Part shown: positions 36,699-46,767 of the stretch, one piece after another
Layout of the letters: each line of letters opens with the position of its first letter
Position numbering within the stretch: the first letter of the stretch is position 1
Assembly: GCF_000332055.1 (NCBI RefSeq)
Contig: NZ_ALVZ01000222.1
Location: forward strand, 18,759 to 82,758
Direction of reading: 5' to 3'
Source: Xenococcus sp. PCC 7305
Lineage (GTDB): Bacteria; Cyanobacteriota; Cyanobacteriia; Cyanobacteriales; Xenococcaceae
DNA: 64,000 nucleotides
Program-made: the position numbers and the translations under genes
Notes under the pieces: model-generated
What the model was told of the DNA's origin: nothing
The model's input: only the letters and a program-made list of their open reading frames with translations
Databases searched by the model: none

Positions 36699-37331
36699 CT
36701 ACAAACCACTTGTCCACATGCTCTTATCTTCATCCTGATAAAATCTGTACAGTAATACTTCATCTTTAAAAAAATGTTCATCCAAAACATGATGAATAAT
36801 TTTCTTGGTCACGAGATTCTGACCAATTGTTACTGCTTTCTGTCGAGTTATATTAAAGTGGGCAACTAGCCAATCTACTGCTTCATTCCCTAAAAAACAA
36901 TGGGGATGTAATTTTAATTTGTGACGACGAGTTTTGATTTTTAAGCCATCTTCTCCTCGCATTTTAGAAACAATATAATTGAGGTCTAAATGTCTAGATT
37001 TATTTTCTTTTGTGTTACTTGAAGTAGCAGTGACTGAAGATTCTTCTACTTTTTCTTGGGACTTCGTTGATTGTTGGTAACGATCATCATGCATCCAAAT
37101 ACCAACGGCTTTCTGTTCTTTGACCATCAAGGTGGCGGATTGAACCTCTTCATTATCCAAAAAATCTTCTCTATATTCTTTGATCGCAGCTTCTAGTTCT
37201 TCTAGGGCGTATTTCTGTACCAGGGTGAATAGGCTGTTATTGTAAATAATTCCAGGCTTGTTTTTTACTTGACCTTGGATATTAGCTGTTGCTTGACAAT
37301 ATTTAACATCTTGACTAGTTAGTAACATCAT
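36699..37331 (-). CDS. DEP-domain protein
   Basis: 210 residues; GGAG Shine-Dalgarno before ATG 37331. The last ~90 residues form a DEP domain: VSKMRGEDGLKIKTRRHKLK, HCFLGNEAVDWLVAHFNITRQKAV, HHVLDEHFFKDEVLLYRFY. DEP domains bind membranes or partner proteins in signalling. The N-terminal ~90 residues (QKYALEELEAAIKEYREDFL) are of an unknown type, and a serine/threonine linker joins the two. No enzyme domain. Cyanobacterial DEP proteins of this size are hardly characterised. Stands alone. Confidence 0.8.
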   Translation of the reverse strand: MMLLTSQDVKYCQATANIQGQVKNKPGIIYNNSLFTLVQKYALEELEAAIKEYREDFLDNEEVQSATLMVKEQKAVGIWMHDDRYQQSTKSQEKVEESSVTATSSNTKENKSRHLDLNYIVSKMRGEDGLKIKTRRHKLKLHPHCFLGNEAVDWLVAHFNITRQKAVTIGQNLVTKKIIHHVLDEHFFKDEVLLYRFYQDEDKSMWTSGL

Positions 37332-37767
37332 GAATTAGGATTCTCCTTATATCAAGGTTTTGCTTTACTTTAGTTATATAAATGAACAAGTTCTCTCTCG
37401 GTTTCTATCAAAAAATCATTTATGTGAATTCTTAATCCAAATTAAAAAATAAATATCATTTATTTTTTGGTTAATGAAAGTAACACAATAGTTAAAGAAG
37501 GGAGCAATGCCTGTTGGAGGAGACCACAATATGGCTTGACTCCATCTAATCTTACCCAATCTTTTCGCAAATTGGGATTATGAGAGTTATAGACTAACAC
37601 ATAATTTTTTCCTGTGAAGTCTTTAATTTAGGCTATCGTGAAATATCTAATTTGAGCTCAATATTTCGGGGATAATATTCCGGAGCAATGGCTATACGCA
37701 ACATAAGCCGGATTAGGAAGAGATTAAAGCTTATCTATTGCCTATATTCCTAATTTTTTGGTTATTA
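37332..37767. other. Intergenic region with possible gene remnant
   Basis: 436 bases between the DEP and VOC genes. It holds the coding-like stretch described separately (37460-37627) and little else recognisable. Base composition is AT-rich, like its neighbours. Confidence 0.4.
37460..37627 (-). pseudogene. Possible degraded coding fragment
   Basis: On the minus strand a frame without ATG encodes about 55 residues with a protein-like composition (KNYVLVYNSHNPNLRKDWVR, then LDGVKPYCGLLQQALLPSLT), ended by a TAA at 37460-37462. Upstream, another frame encodes APEYYPRNIELKLDISR before its stop, as if one gene were broken by frameshift. I do not recognise the family. It may be chance. Confidence 0.3.
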
Positions 37768-38139
37768 TCAATTTTTCTGGTATAAAATCAGTCGATTTCC
37801 CGACGGGTCGCAAGCATAAATTTCTTGGCCATGAGAAGCAGTAATAATATGACAGGATGTCGGATAGCCAATCTCTGCTAAAAAGGCGATCGCATTTTCT
37901 AGATCAATCACTTCTAGGCAAAGGCTCATACTACTACCTTGGGGACGGTTGAACTCGTCAATATTATCGCCTTTGGGTTGAAAAATAGCTAATCGTAATT
38001 GAGAGAACTCGAACTCCGCATAAGTATTAGGAATATATTTGGTTGGGTTTAATTGCAATAACTTAGTATAAAAATCGATGGTTTTGGTTATATCTAGAGC
38101 CGCGATCGCAATATAGGCACGAGTATAAGTTAAGGTCAT
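37768..38139 (-). CDS. VOC-fold (glyoxalase/bleomycin-resistance-type) protein
   Basis: 123 residues, a single vicinal-oxygen-chelate domain of two beta-alpha-beta-beta-beta modules: YIAIAALDITKTIDFYTKLL and MSLCLEVIDLENAIAFLAEI, ending EIYACDPSGNRLILYQ. The final glutamate/aspartate region typical of VOC metal enzymes is present only in part, so enzyme activity is uncertain. The start lies 4 bases after the stop of the VanZ-LamG gene (38144), so they are probably one transcript. Confidence 0.8.
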   Translation of the reverse strand: MTLTYTRAYIAIAALDITKTIDFYTKLLQLNPTKYIPNTYAEFEFSQLRLAIFQPKGDNIDEFNRPQGSSMSLCLEVIDLENAIAFLAEIGYPTSCHIITASHGQEIYACDPSGNRLILYQKN

Positions 38140-38143
38140 AATT

Positions 38144-39730
38144 TTACAGCTTAAATCTAGGAGAAATGTTTTTTTTGAATTTTAATGTCATAAGAGCTCT
38201 AAAAATTAGGCTTGTAATAGCAATTGTTGGAATATCCAATAATTTATAAGACAAATTTCCTGTTGCATTATCAGTAAGCAATAAGATTGTCTCAATAATT
38301 AAACTAGGCAGTATTGTACCCAAAAGGAATATAAGGAGAAAACTCATTTTTTTCTTGGGCGACATAATCAGTATTAAAGCGAGTAAAAAGCCAAACGGCA
38401 TAAACAGCAAGTTATGATAAAGAAAATTGTAGAACTTACTCTTGTCCATATAGATCGGAGTTTTACTTCCCATAAAATAGAGAATTGACCAAAAAAAAGC
38501 TGCTTCTGAATTTAGCTTTAAAGTATAAATATTTTCGACGCTATCTAGATAAATTTTTAATTGTTGAGCGTTATAGGCGATCGCGATTTGATGAAATGCT
38601 AGATCATCAAAAAAATTTCTTAAAATTAGTTCAGGATTTCTGCCATTATTTCCTGTCAAGGTAGTACGCAAACGCAACTTCAAATCTGATCCTAATTGCT
38701 CCAAACTAAGATTACGCTGATAAATATTTTCTGAAAGAGAAAAAATTCTGGCAGCTCCTTGTTGTTTTTTATCATTACTTTTAATTTTGGTAACAATGGT
38801 AAATTGAGAATTATTTTGGACTTTCTTGGTCAATTGCTTGGGGGGAATTTCAGTTTGCAACCAATTATTTTCATCTAAAACAATGCTTGAACTTGCTGAT
38901 TTAGTTATCTTTTTGATATTTTTTTCTTGCCATATTAAACTTGGTAAATTACCTAATTGATCAAAATATTGTAATTTTGGTTCCTCAAAGCTATAGTATC
39001 CTAGCAAATAATCTTGAAGTAGTTGAGGTTGGTTGTCAGCTGTTAAAAATTTTTCGATAATTGACTGAGGCAAGAAGCGATCGCTAAGATAGAAATATGA
39101 CATTTCACCTTTCCAGGGTCGATTACCGGTCTGTTCGTTACCAATCATCAAGGGAAACTGAGGCTCCCAATTGCTAAGTTTTGTGGCATCTTTCAAGGAT
39201 ATTAAGGCCCAACCTATGCTTATTAAATAAATTAGCCAGACAATCAGAAATATTTTCAAAAAAAGCTTTTTAGAGAAAGAGAAATAACATCCTTTTAATC
39301 TATTGCGAACTAATAAAAAAAATACCCCCCCTAAAACTCCACTCAGACTATTGTTAACAACATCTGTCGGGGTTGTTCTCCGCAAAAGTAAAAATATTTG
39401 TAAAATTTCGATTGTTGTCGAAAAACTAAAACTAACAATTAGGGTCAGTAAGATAGTCTTTGTAAGATTAAACCTTTTTGTCGAAAATAAGGTAGCTAAA
39501 CCCCAGCCGAAAGGCATAAATAAAACCAAGTTAACCGCAATGTCTCCAGGAGGAGAAACTGTTGTCGCAATGGTTTTAAGATCATTCCAAGAAAAACTAT
39601 CAGGATAACTAAAATCAAAGGGTAATAGAGTAACAAACAAAATAATGAAACTACTCAAGACAATAATTGTTTGAGATTTTATCTCAATAAATTGCAATAA
39701 ATTTTGCTTTGTATCATGATGTTGAGCCAT
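38144..39730 (-). CDS. VanZ-like membrane protein with inserted LamG-like domain
   Basis: 528 residues. The N-terminal part is a VanZ-like four-helix module (~17-160) with DIAVNLVLFMPFGWGLATLF, EILQIFLLLRRTTPTDVVNN and GVLGGVFFLLV. A further helix (~165-182) is followed by a soluble extracytoplasmic domain (~235-420) with LamG/concanavalin-like strands (NSQFTIVTKIKSN, LAFHQIAIAYNAQQLKIYLD). Three more helices end the protein (LLFMPFGFLLALILI...). VanZ proteins are linked to envelope and antibiotic-resistance functions, but the role here is unknown. The combination suggests a membrane sensor or anchor for a surface glycan. Confidence 0.8.
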   Translation of the reverse strand: MAQHHDTKQNLLQFIEIKSQTIIVLSSFIILFVTLLPFDFSYPDSFSWNDLKTIATTVSPPGDIAVNLVLFMPFGWGLATLFSTKRFNLTKTILLTLIVSFSFSTTIEILQIFLLLRRTTPTDVVNNSLSGVLGGVFFLLVRNRLKGCYFSFSKKLFLKIFLIVWLIYLISIGWALISLKDATKLSNWEPQFPLMIGNEQTGNRPWKGEMSYFYLSDRFLPQSIIEKFLTADNQPQLLQDYLLGYYSFEEPKLQYFDQLGNLPSLIWQEKNIKKITKSASSSIVLDENNWLQTEIPPKQLTKKVQNNSQFTIVTKIKSNDKKQQGAARIFSLSENIYQRNLSLEQLGSDLKLRLRTTLTGNNGRNPELILRNFFDDLAFHQIAIAYNAQQLKIYLDSVENIYTLKLNSEAAFFWSILYFMGSKTPIYMDKSKFYNFLYHNLLFMPFGFLLALILIMSPKKKMSFLLIFLLGTILPSLIIETILLLTDNATGNLSYKLLDIPTIAITSLIFRALMTLKFKKNISPRFKL

Positions 39731-39790
39731 GATTGTCTTTTAACTGATTTATGAAAAAATTTGGATAGGGCTTTGAGGAAGGCAGAGGGC

Positions 39791-39843
39791 AGCGGTGAGA
39801 CCCCGCGCCGCCGTCAGGCGCAAGGGAACGCTCACCAAGAGAG
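39791..39843. repeat. Internally deleted copy of the tal-flanking repeat
   Basis: GAGACCCCGCGCC at the left and GGCGCAAGGGAACGCTCACC at the right match the two ends of the element at 51583-51692 (in complement), with the central ~60 bases missing. GGTGAG and CTCACC form inverted ends. Lies upstream of ilvD. Confidence 0.6.
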
Positions 39844-39931
39844 AGGGCAGAAGACCAGTAATTTTATTTAATGATGAACACTCAATAGTTCATCATATAC
39901 AGAGGGTAAGAACCAGAAGGAGAAAAAATTT

Positions 39932-41614
39932 ATGTCAAACAATCGCAGAAGCCAAGTTGTAACCCAAGGACATCAAAGATCACCTAACCGTGCCATGTTA
40001 AGGGCAACGGGTTTTGGAGATGAAGACTTTACCAAGCCCATAATTGGTTTAGCTAATGGTTATAGTACAATTACCCCCTGTAACATGGGCATTAATGTCC
40101 TGGCAAAACGGGGAGAAACTGCCCTAACTGAAGCAGGCGCGATGCCGCAAATGTTTGGCACGATCACCATCAGCGATGGCATCTCGATGGGCACAGAAGG
40201 CATGAAATATTCTCTAGTATCCCGCGATGTGATTGCCGACTCGATTGAAACCGCTTGTAATGGGCAAAGTATGGACGGCGTGATGGCCATTGGTGGTTGT
40301 GATAAAAATATGCCTGGGGCTATTATTGCGATCGCGAGAATGAATATTCCAGGAATTTTCGTCTATGGAGGCACGATTAAGCCTGGACATTACAATGGTC
40401 AAGATTTAACCGTAGTTAGCGCTTTTGAGGCCGTAGGCCAATTTAGTGCCGGAAAAATTGATGAGGCAGAATTAACAGCGATCGAACGGAATGCTTGTCC
40501 GGGAGCCGGATCTTGTGGTGGGATGTTTACCGCCAATACCATGTCATCGGCGATCGAAGCAATGGGATTGAGTTTACCTTACTCCTCAACCATGGCAGCA
40601 GAAGACGAAGAAAAAGCCGAGAGTACCGAAAAATCAGCTTTTGTGCTTGTAGAAGCGGTCAGAAAGCAAATTCTTCCCAGCCAGCTTTTAACTCGTAAAG
40701 CCTTTGAGAATGCCATCTCTGTGATTATGGCAGTTGGCGGCTCCACCAATGCCGTTTTACATTTACTCGCGATCGCAAATACCATTGGAGTCAAACTAAC
40801 CATTGATGATTTTGAAACAATTCGTCAACGAGTACCGGTGCTCTGCGATCTCAAACCCTCTGGTCGCTATGTAGCCACAGATCTACATAAAGTAGGTGGT
40901 ATTCCCTTAGTGATGAAAATGTTACTGCAACAAGGTTTGCTTCATGGTGATGCTCTAACTATCTCCGGTCAAACCATTGCCGAAGTTTTAGCCGAAGTGG
41001 ATGATATTCCCCCAGCCAATCAAGATGTAGTACGTCCTTGGAGTAAGCCTGTATATACGGAAGGACATTTAGCTGTACTTAAGGGAAATCTGGCAGCCGA
41101 AGGTTCTGTGGCCAAAATCAGTGGCGTCAAAAATCCCCAACTTACTGGGCCCGCTAGAGTTTTTGAATCCGAGGAATCCTGTCTCGATGCCATTTTACAG
41201 GGCAAAATAAACCCAGGAGATGTTATTCTAGTTCGCTATGAAGGCCCCAAAGGGGGCCCGGGAATGCGGGAAATGTTGGCTCCCACCTCAGCTATTATCG
41301 GCGCGGGATTAGGAGATTCTGTTGGGTTAATTACCGATGGTCGGTTTTCTGGTGGGACCTATGGATTAGTTGTCGGTCATGTTGCCCCAGAAGCAGCAGT
41401 TGGTGGCACCATTGCCCTTGTGGAAGAGGGCGACAGTATTACTATCGATGCCCATCAAAAATTATTACAACTCAATGTTTCTGAAGCAGAATTAACTGAG
41501 CGCAAGGCTAATTGGCAAGCTCCAAACCCTCGCTATACCAGAGGAGTATTAGCCAAATATGCCAAGTTAGTTTCTTCGAGTAGTTTAGGAGCCGTAACAG
41601 ATCTCAATCTGTAA
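39932..41614 (+). CDS. ilvD: Dihydroxy-acid dehydratase
   Basis: 560 residues; AAGGAG Shine-Dalgarno upstream of ATG 39932. It dehydrates 2,3-dihydroxy acids to 2-keto acids, the third step of isoleucine and valine synthesis, in the cytoplasm. Cysteines of the iron-sulfur site lie in [10 protein letters not shown] and [18 protein letters not shown]; the first group also includes [12 protein letters not shown]. The substrate loop [19 protein letters not shown] is near the C-terminus. Full length. A terminator follows at 41641. An internally deleted repeat lies ~90 bp upstream of the start. Confidence 0.97.
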   Translation: MSNNRRSQVVTQGHQRSPNRAMLRATGFGDEDFTKPIIGLANGYSTITPCNMGINVLAKRGETALTEAGAMPQMFGTITISDGISMGTEGMKYSLVSRDVIADSIETACNGQSMDGVMAIGGCDKNMPGAIIAIARMNIPGIFVYGGTIKPGHYNGQDLTVVSAFEAVGQFSAGKIDEAELTAIERNACPGAGSCGGMFTANTMSSAIEAMGLSLPYSSTMAAEDEEKAESTEKSAFVLVEAVRKQILPSQLLTRKAFENAISVIMAVGGSTNAVLHLLAIANTIGVKLTIDDFETIRQRVPVLCDLKPSGRYVATDLHKVGGIPLVMKMLLQQGLLHGDALTISGQTIAEVLAEVDDIPPANQDVVRPWSKPVYTEGHLAVLKGNLAAEGSVAKISGVKNPQLTGPARVFESEESCLDAILQGKINPGDVILVRYEGPKGGPGMREMLAPTSAIIGAGLGDSVGLITDGRFSGGTYGLVVGHVAPEAAVGGTIALVEEGDSITIDAHQKLLQLNVSEAELTERKANWQAPNPRYTRGVLAKYAKLVSSSSLGAVTDLNL

Positions 41615-41640
41615 ATTCATCACAAAAAGCGATCACTAAA

Positions 41641-41670
41641 GAGAGGAAAGCTATATTCCCCTCTTTTTTT
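41641..41670 (+). terminator. Rho-independent terminator of ilvD
   Basis: GAGAGGAA and TTCCCCTC pair around AGCTATA (one mismatch) and run straight into seven T residues, 27 bases after the ilvD stop. Confidence 0.7.
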
Positions 41671-41982
41671 ATCTTTCATCTTAAGCAGACTTATCAGAAT
41701 ATTTTCTAATTCCGAATAATGATATTTTCAAAACTATTTTGGGGAACTATAGACTGAGCCCGCATATTAGAACGCAGTAAGTACTTAATACAATGCTATT
41801 TCTAAACGAAGCTATTTCTTATTTTAGAGACTGCTAAAGATCTAAACCCTGCGCTTAGAACCTTCGGCGATTTTTCTTATTGAGATTTATGGCATGCTAT
41901 TTAGATTTTTATTTTTACAAGAAAATATTATTAGCAGTACGAGGTCAATCAACAAAGATAGCTAAATATTTCATGAAGAATA
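41671..41982. other. Intergenic region, no gene seen
   Basis: About 310 bases between the ilvD terminator and the FHA-GGDEF-EAL gene. AT-rich. It should carry that gene's promoter, but I recognised no clear motif. Confidence 0.4.
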
Positions 41983-44490
41983 ATGAATGAATTAGGCATT
42001 AAGCATCATGTATTAACTATAGACAATGCAACTTTTAGTAAGGCAATTACTTTAAACGAAGCAACTTATTCTATCGGCAGACATTCTAGCAATAATATTG
42101 TTCTTAATTCTCAAAAAGTATCTCGCAATCATGCTACTTTACTGAGAAGAACCGACGTTAAAAATAATAGTTATTCTTACTGGATTCTAGATGGAGACTT
42201 GCAAGGAAATAGAAGCCGTAATGGAATTATTATTAATGAAAAAAAATGTTTGGTTCATGAGCTAAAACATGGCGATGTTATTAAGTTTAGTGCAGATTTA
42301 AAAGCAAAATATCAAATTACTGATGATGATTCTGGTATACTTAAAAACTCTGGCAATTCTATTCTTGAATCTTCTAGAGCTACAGGATCGGAAGATTATA
42401 GCAAGCAAACTCTAATTAATAAAGAAACGCTAATAGCCTCTGAGGATGAAATTCCCAATCAGGTTGAAAAACTTGACAATGCTGAGTTGATTCGTTTGAC
42501 TTCTGTTGCTGATTTAAGCCCACAATCTATTATTGAAATTGATCTTCATGGGAATATTACTTTTCTAAATTCTCAAGCTTTAAACAGTTTCAAAAATTTG
42601 ACAAGAAAACGCGAAGAACATCCTTTACTAGAAGAATTGACTTCTAAGGTGACTGCGGAGCAAGATATTTTAGTTAGAGAATTAAAAATAAATAATCAGT
42701 ATTTTCGCCAAACTTCTCATTATTTGCCAGAAAACAAACTAATCAGAAGCTATATAGAGAATATAACTGATTATAAAAGCATTGAAGGAAAATTATTCAT
42801 CAAAAACTCTCTCTATAAGACTATTGCTCAAAAAAATACTGAGGGAATAATCCTCGTAGATTATGGCAGTAAAAGAATATTAGAAGTAAATGAAGCTGTC
42901 TGTGATATTTTAGACTATTCCCAAGAAGAATTAACTTCGATTTCAATTGACAATTTGATTTTTGACAAATCGGGTATTTTAAAAAATTTATCGGATATCG
43001 TTGCAAAAGAAACATTGTTTGTCGAAGAATATTGCCTGTGTAAAAAGAATAGAGATATTGTCACAGTCAGTCTATATATCCAGGCAATAGAGCATCAAGA
43101 TGAACCAACAATCTTACTTCTTATTATTAATGAAAATAACAGTAATGAGCAAGATTTACAAGAAAGTAATAATGTCTTTGCTGTTGTTCCCAAGCCTATA
43201 AAATTTTTGGAGCAATTAAATGATGCAATCAAAAATGCGGCAAACCATGACAAATTACTTGCTGTAATATCAATCAAAATAAATGAGTTTCCAGTTATCA
43301 AAAATTCTCTAAATATTGAGCTGAGTAATTTATTGCTGGCAAGTTTTTCTGAGAGAATTAAGTCTGCTTTGAGTTCGGGAGATACTCTTGTTCATTGGGA
43401 AGAAGATAACTTTATTATTCTGATGCCTACGATTACTGCTATTGAAGAAGCTGCTAAGGTTAGCATTAGAATTTTAGACTCTTTGGCACAAGACTTCAAA
43501 CTGAAAGCTCATCAATTACATATTAACGTCAAAATGGGAATTTCAATTTACCCTCAGGACGGAGATAATATCGAATTATTACTCAAGAATGCGGATATTG
43601 CCTTATCTCGTATTAAAAATACTAGTGACCTTAGCTATCAATTCTACAGTGAGAACATGAATTCGCAAGCTATGGTACAGCTAAAATTAGAGCATTTTTT
43701 ACATCAGGCTTTAGAAAAAGAAGAGTTTGTACTTTATTATCAACCTCAGGTTGATGTTAATAATGGTAATATTCAGGGAATAGAAGCTCTTTTGCGCTGG
43801 CAGCATCCCGAACTAGGACTAGTCTCCCCCAGCAGTTTTCTTACTATTGCAGAACAAACAGGATTAATTATTTCTATTGGCGAATGGGTTATTAGAACTG
43901 CTTGCCGACAGAATAAACAATGGCATGTTGAAGGATTACCACCGCTAAAAATATCAGTTAATCTTTCTCCTCTACAATTTAAACAACCTAATTTGCCGTT
44001 AGTAATCAAAGAAATCTTGGATGAAACTCAATTAGAACCCCAGTTACTAGAATTGGAAATATCAGCTAGTACGGTAATGCAAGATATCGAGTATTCTCGG
44101 GGTATTCTCTCTCAATTACAAGATATTGGTCTCCATATTTCTATTGATGACTTTGCCACTGGGTTTGCCTCTCTAGAAAGATTGAGAAAAATTCCTTTTG
44201 ATACTTTAAAACTTGATCGAGGTTTTATTCAAAATCTAACGAATAATCCTCAGGATTTAGCAATTGTTTCGGCTATGGTGGTTTTAGGAAAAGGCTTTAA
44301 TTTAAGAATTGTCGCTGAAGGGGTAGAAACAGAAGAACAAATTGAAATCTTGCGAAGTCAAGAATGTATACAAATGCAAGGTTTCTGGTTCAGTCGTCCC
44401 TTAGCTGCGGAAGAAGTCACTAAACTATTGCCATTTACCAAAGGAAATACTGAACTTTTGCCATCTCATCGAGAAAACAGTGAACAATAA
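41983..44490 (+). CDS. FHA-PAS-(degenerate GGDEF)-EAL signalling protein
   Basis: 835 residues, no membrane segment. An FHA domain (~20-100, ATYSIGRHSSNNIVLNSQKVSRNHATLL) that reads phosphothreonine is followed by two PAS-like regions (~170-270 and ~280-390, NTEGIILVDYGSKRILEVNE), a GGDEF domain (~395-560) and an EAL domain (~575-820). The GGDEF motif is EEDNF at 473-477, so no cyclase activity is expected. The EAL domain keeps E601-A-L, DDFATGFASLERL and KLDRGFI, with AEGVET, so c-di-GMP hydrolysis is likely. FHA input suggests control by a Ser/Thr kinase. The next gene is a histidine kinase. Confidence 0.88.
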   Translation: MNELGIKHHVLTIDNATFSKAITLNEATYSIGRHSSNNIVLNSQKVSRNHATLLRRTDVKNNSYSYWILDGDLQGNRSRNGIIINEKKCLVHELKHGDVIKFSADLKAKYQITDDDSGILKNSGNSILESSRATGSEDYSKQTLINKETLIASEDEIPNQVEKLDNAELIRLTSVADLSPQSIIEIDLHGNITFLNSQALNSFKNLTRKREEHPLLEELTSKVTAEQDILVRELKINNQYFRQTSHYLPENKLIRSYIENITDYKSIEGKLFIKNSLYKTIAQKNTEGIILVDYGSKRILEVNEAVCDILDYSQEELTSISIDNLIFDKSGILKNLSDIVAKETLFVEEYCLCKKNRDIVTVSLYIQAIEHQDEPTILLLIINENNSNEQDLQESNNVFAVVPKPIKFLEQLNDAIKNAANHDKLLAVISIKINEFPVIKNSLNIELSNLLLASFSERIKSALSSGDTLVHWEEDNFIILMPTITAIEEAAKVSIRILDSLAQDFKLKAHQLHINVKMGISIYPQDGDNIELLLKNADIALSRIKNTSDLSYQFYSENMNSQAMVQLKLEHFLHQALEKEEFVLYYQPQVDVNNGNIQGIEALLRWQHPELGLVSPSSFLTIAEQTGLIISIGEWVIRTACRQNKQWHVEGLPPLKISVNLSPLQFKQPNLPLVIKEILDETQLEPQLLELEISASTVMQDIEYSRGILSQLQDIGLHISIDDFATGFASLERLRKIPFDTLKLDRGFIQNLTNNPQDLAIVSAMVVLGKGFNLRIVAEGVETEEQIEILRSQECIQMQGFWFSRPLAAEEVTKLLPFTKGNTELLPSHRENSEQ

Positions 44491-44827
44491 TTAATCATTT
44501 ATTATATTTCGTAAACAATATATTATTTTTTGTTATGTTTCATAAACAATATATTCAAAGTGAAACTCTTAGTATGTTTACAATAAAACAAATGTACTAT
44601 GATGATTTTGGTATAAATTTGACGAAAATGGGAATGCTAACTCTATAAGGAAGTCGTTTAGAACAGCTGATTAGTATCTTTCCTTTTTATGGAGCAGGTA
44701 TTAAAGATGATTGGTAACATCACGACTGACAATAAAAGTCGATTAATTTGGGTCAAAGATGAATCCGTTTAAGTTAATCAATATCTTACTTTCCTTGCCT
44801 ATGAATCAGGAATACTTAGCGTAGAAG
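44491..44827. other. Intergenic region with 18-bp direct repeats
   Basis: 337 bases. Two copies of TTTC(G/A)TAAACAATATATT (44507-44524 and 44538-44555) lie just after the FHA-EAL gene, 31 bases apart. The rest is AT-rich with no gene. The histidine kinase promoter probably lies here. Confidence 0.5.
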
Positions 44828-46735
44828 ATGCAACATTTACTAAAGTCTCATCAGATCGAAAAACAGATATTGAAAGTTATCTCGAACTCTCATGCTTCAG
44901 TAATTCTCAATGATCTAGCCGCAATAATGGCGGAGTTGTTCCAAGTAGATGCTTGTGGCATTCTTTCTGGTGATATAGATTCTGCTAAAAACCTAGAATT
45001 TGGCTTATGGCGGAACGGGTTTTTCACTGCGGCGGAAAAAGAGCATCTATCAACTGTGATATCTGAAGCTGTATGCTCAAAATCGGTATTATCTAGAACT
45101 CATTCAAAATCCCATTTTTCTTTTAGTGCGGATATATTAAATGGGAATTGTTTTGCTAAAACCTCACTCAATATAGTGACGAGTTTTCAAGGTAAAGCTA
45201 ATGGAGCGCTGATCTTACTGCAACCCCATAGCTACAAATGGACTAATTCCGAACAACAATTATTAGAAACAGTTGCAGACTCAATGGCGATCGCAATCTC
45301 CCATATTCAATTACAACAACAAGCTCAAATTAAAACTCAGCATCAAAATTTACTGAGTCGTTTAAGTCGAGAGATTAGTCGCAATTCTGACTTAGATTGT
45401 TTATTCAGTCTGGTGTTGTCAGAAATTGGACAAGTGCTACAAGTTGATCGAGGCAAAGTTTTGACTCTTAAATATAAAGATCCTTTTTTTAGTCATCGTA
45501 CTCGTCAACAAACAGTAAAAGCCACCGCCAAAGTTGCCTATAATTGGTCAAAAGAAACACAAGATTCGACATTAGGGAAAGATTTTTCGTTTCAATTAGC
45601 CGATTCTAGTTGGTTGCGCCAAGCTTTTGCCCAAGCTCCAGAAGCTTTGATGACAAGTCGGCAGGCCAATTTTCCTGATTTCGCAACTGAGTCTTTGACT
45701 GATGGGGGAGCACCAGAAAAGTCAGCAGCTCTATTAATTGTTCCTTTAATGGGCAAAAATACGAGCCCATCGCAGCCAGCTTTGGTTTTGGGTTTTCTGG
45801 TTTTAGAAAGCAAGCAAGACCATGATTGGACCACCGAAGAAGTGGAAGTGGTTAACTGGATCGCAGTTCAGATGAGTATTGCGATGATCCATCACCAAAC
45901 GCTTAATCAAGTACAATCAATAGTCGAAGAACGAACCGCGCAACTAAAATGGAGCTTGGATGTTCAAGCTAAACTCTCGGAGAAAATGCGTCAGCAAATT
46001 CAGCAGTTGCGACAACTTAATGAGTTGAAAGATGATTTTCTCAGTAGCATGTCCCATGAGTTGAAGACTCCTTTGACTAGCATGAAAATGGCAATTAAAA
46101 TGCTACGCCAACCTTTACCTGATGATATGCGAGATAAATACCTCAATATTCTCGAACAAGAATGGGATCGCGAATTTAATTTAATTAAAGATTTATTGAC
46201 TTTACAACAGGTAGAATCGGGAGAGCTCACGTTTGCTCCTCAAGAGTTGGATTTTATTCAAATTGCTGATGAGTTGGCGGCATCTTTCTCCAAAAAATGG
46301 CATAGCGATCGCGGACTAACTTTGGAAACTCATTTCTCTGAACCTAATTTGAATTTTTATTCTGATTTAGATAGCCTCAATCATATTCTTAATGAGTTGC
46401 TGTTAAATGCCGGTAAATATGCTGAGCCGGATACGGCAGTCACTCTCTTTGCCAATAGTCATTCTACGATGAAGGGTAAAGAAATCGAAATTGCGATCGC
46501 CAATGATGGGCCGGGAATCGCAGAAGAAGAATTGCCTCATATCTTTGATAAATTTCGTCGCGGCAAAGGTGTAACCGATCGCGCCGTTCCCGGTACGGGT
46601 TTGGGCTTAGCTTTAGTGAAGTATTTAGTCGAACATCTTAATGGTAGTATTTCTGTCACCAGTGAACCGTTGGAAAACCCAGAAATTTTTAGAACAGTTT
46701 TTACAGTAAAATTACCTCAGATTAAACAAGCTTAA
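44828..46735 (+). CDS. GAF-GAF sensor histidine kinase, cytoplasmic
   Basis: 635 residues without membrane segments. Two GAF domains (~15-155 and ~175-355) sense small molecules or light; neither shows a clear bilin-binding cysteine motif, although the first contains a cysteine in VDACGILS. A coiled coil leads into HisKA (FLSSMSHELKTPLTSM, phosphorylated His410) and HATPase (N-box LNELLLNAGKY with Asn522, IANDGPGIAEEELPHIFDKF, PGTGLGLALVKYLV). So a working kinase. No response regulator is adjacent; the membrane receiver at 30506 is one of many possible partners but nothing links them. Confidence 0.9.
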   Translation: MQHLLKSHQIEKQILKVISNSHASVILNDLAAIMAELFQVDACGILSGDIDSAKNLEFGLWRNGFFTAAEKEHLSTVISEAVCSKSVLSRTHSKSHFSFSADILNGNCFAKTSLNIVTSFQGKANGALILLQPHSYKWTNSEQQLLETVADSMAIAISHIQLQQQAQIKTQHQNLLSRLSREISRNSDLDCLFSLVLSEIGQVLQVDRGKVLTLKYKDPFFSHRTRQQTVKATAKVAYNWSKETQDSTLGKDFSFQLADSSWLRQAFAQAPEALMTSRQANFPDFATESLTDGGAPEKSAALLIVPLMGKNTSPSQPALVLGFLVLESKQDHDWTTEEVEVVNWIAVQMSIAMIHHQTLNQVQSIVEERTAQLKWSLDVQAKLSEKMRQQIQQLRQLNELKDDFLSSMSHELKTPLTSMKMAIKMLRQPLPDDMRDKYLNILEQEWDREFNLIKDLLTLQQVESGELTFAPQELDFIQIADELAASFSKKWHSDRGLTLETHFSEPNLNFYSDLDSLNHILNELLLNAGKYAEPDTAVTLFANSHSTMKGKEIEIAIANDGPGIAEEELPHIFDKFRRGKGVTDRAVPGTGLGLALVKYLVEHLNGSISVTSEPLENPEIFRTVFTVKLPQIKQA

Positions 46736-46767
46736 AATATTTTTGAATTCTATATTTTGAATTCTAA

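Noticed and set aside
44828..46735. Histidine kinase as a phytochrome
   Set aside because: The GAF domains lack a recognisable bilin-lyase motif and there is no PHY domain.
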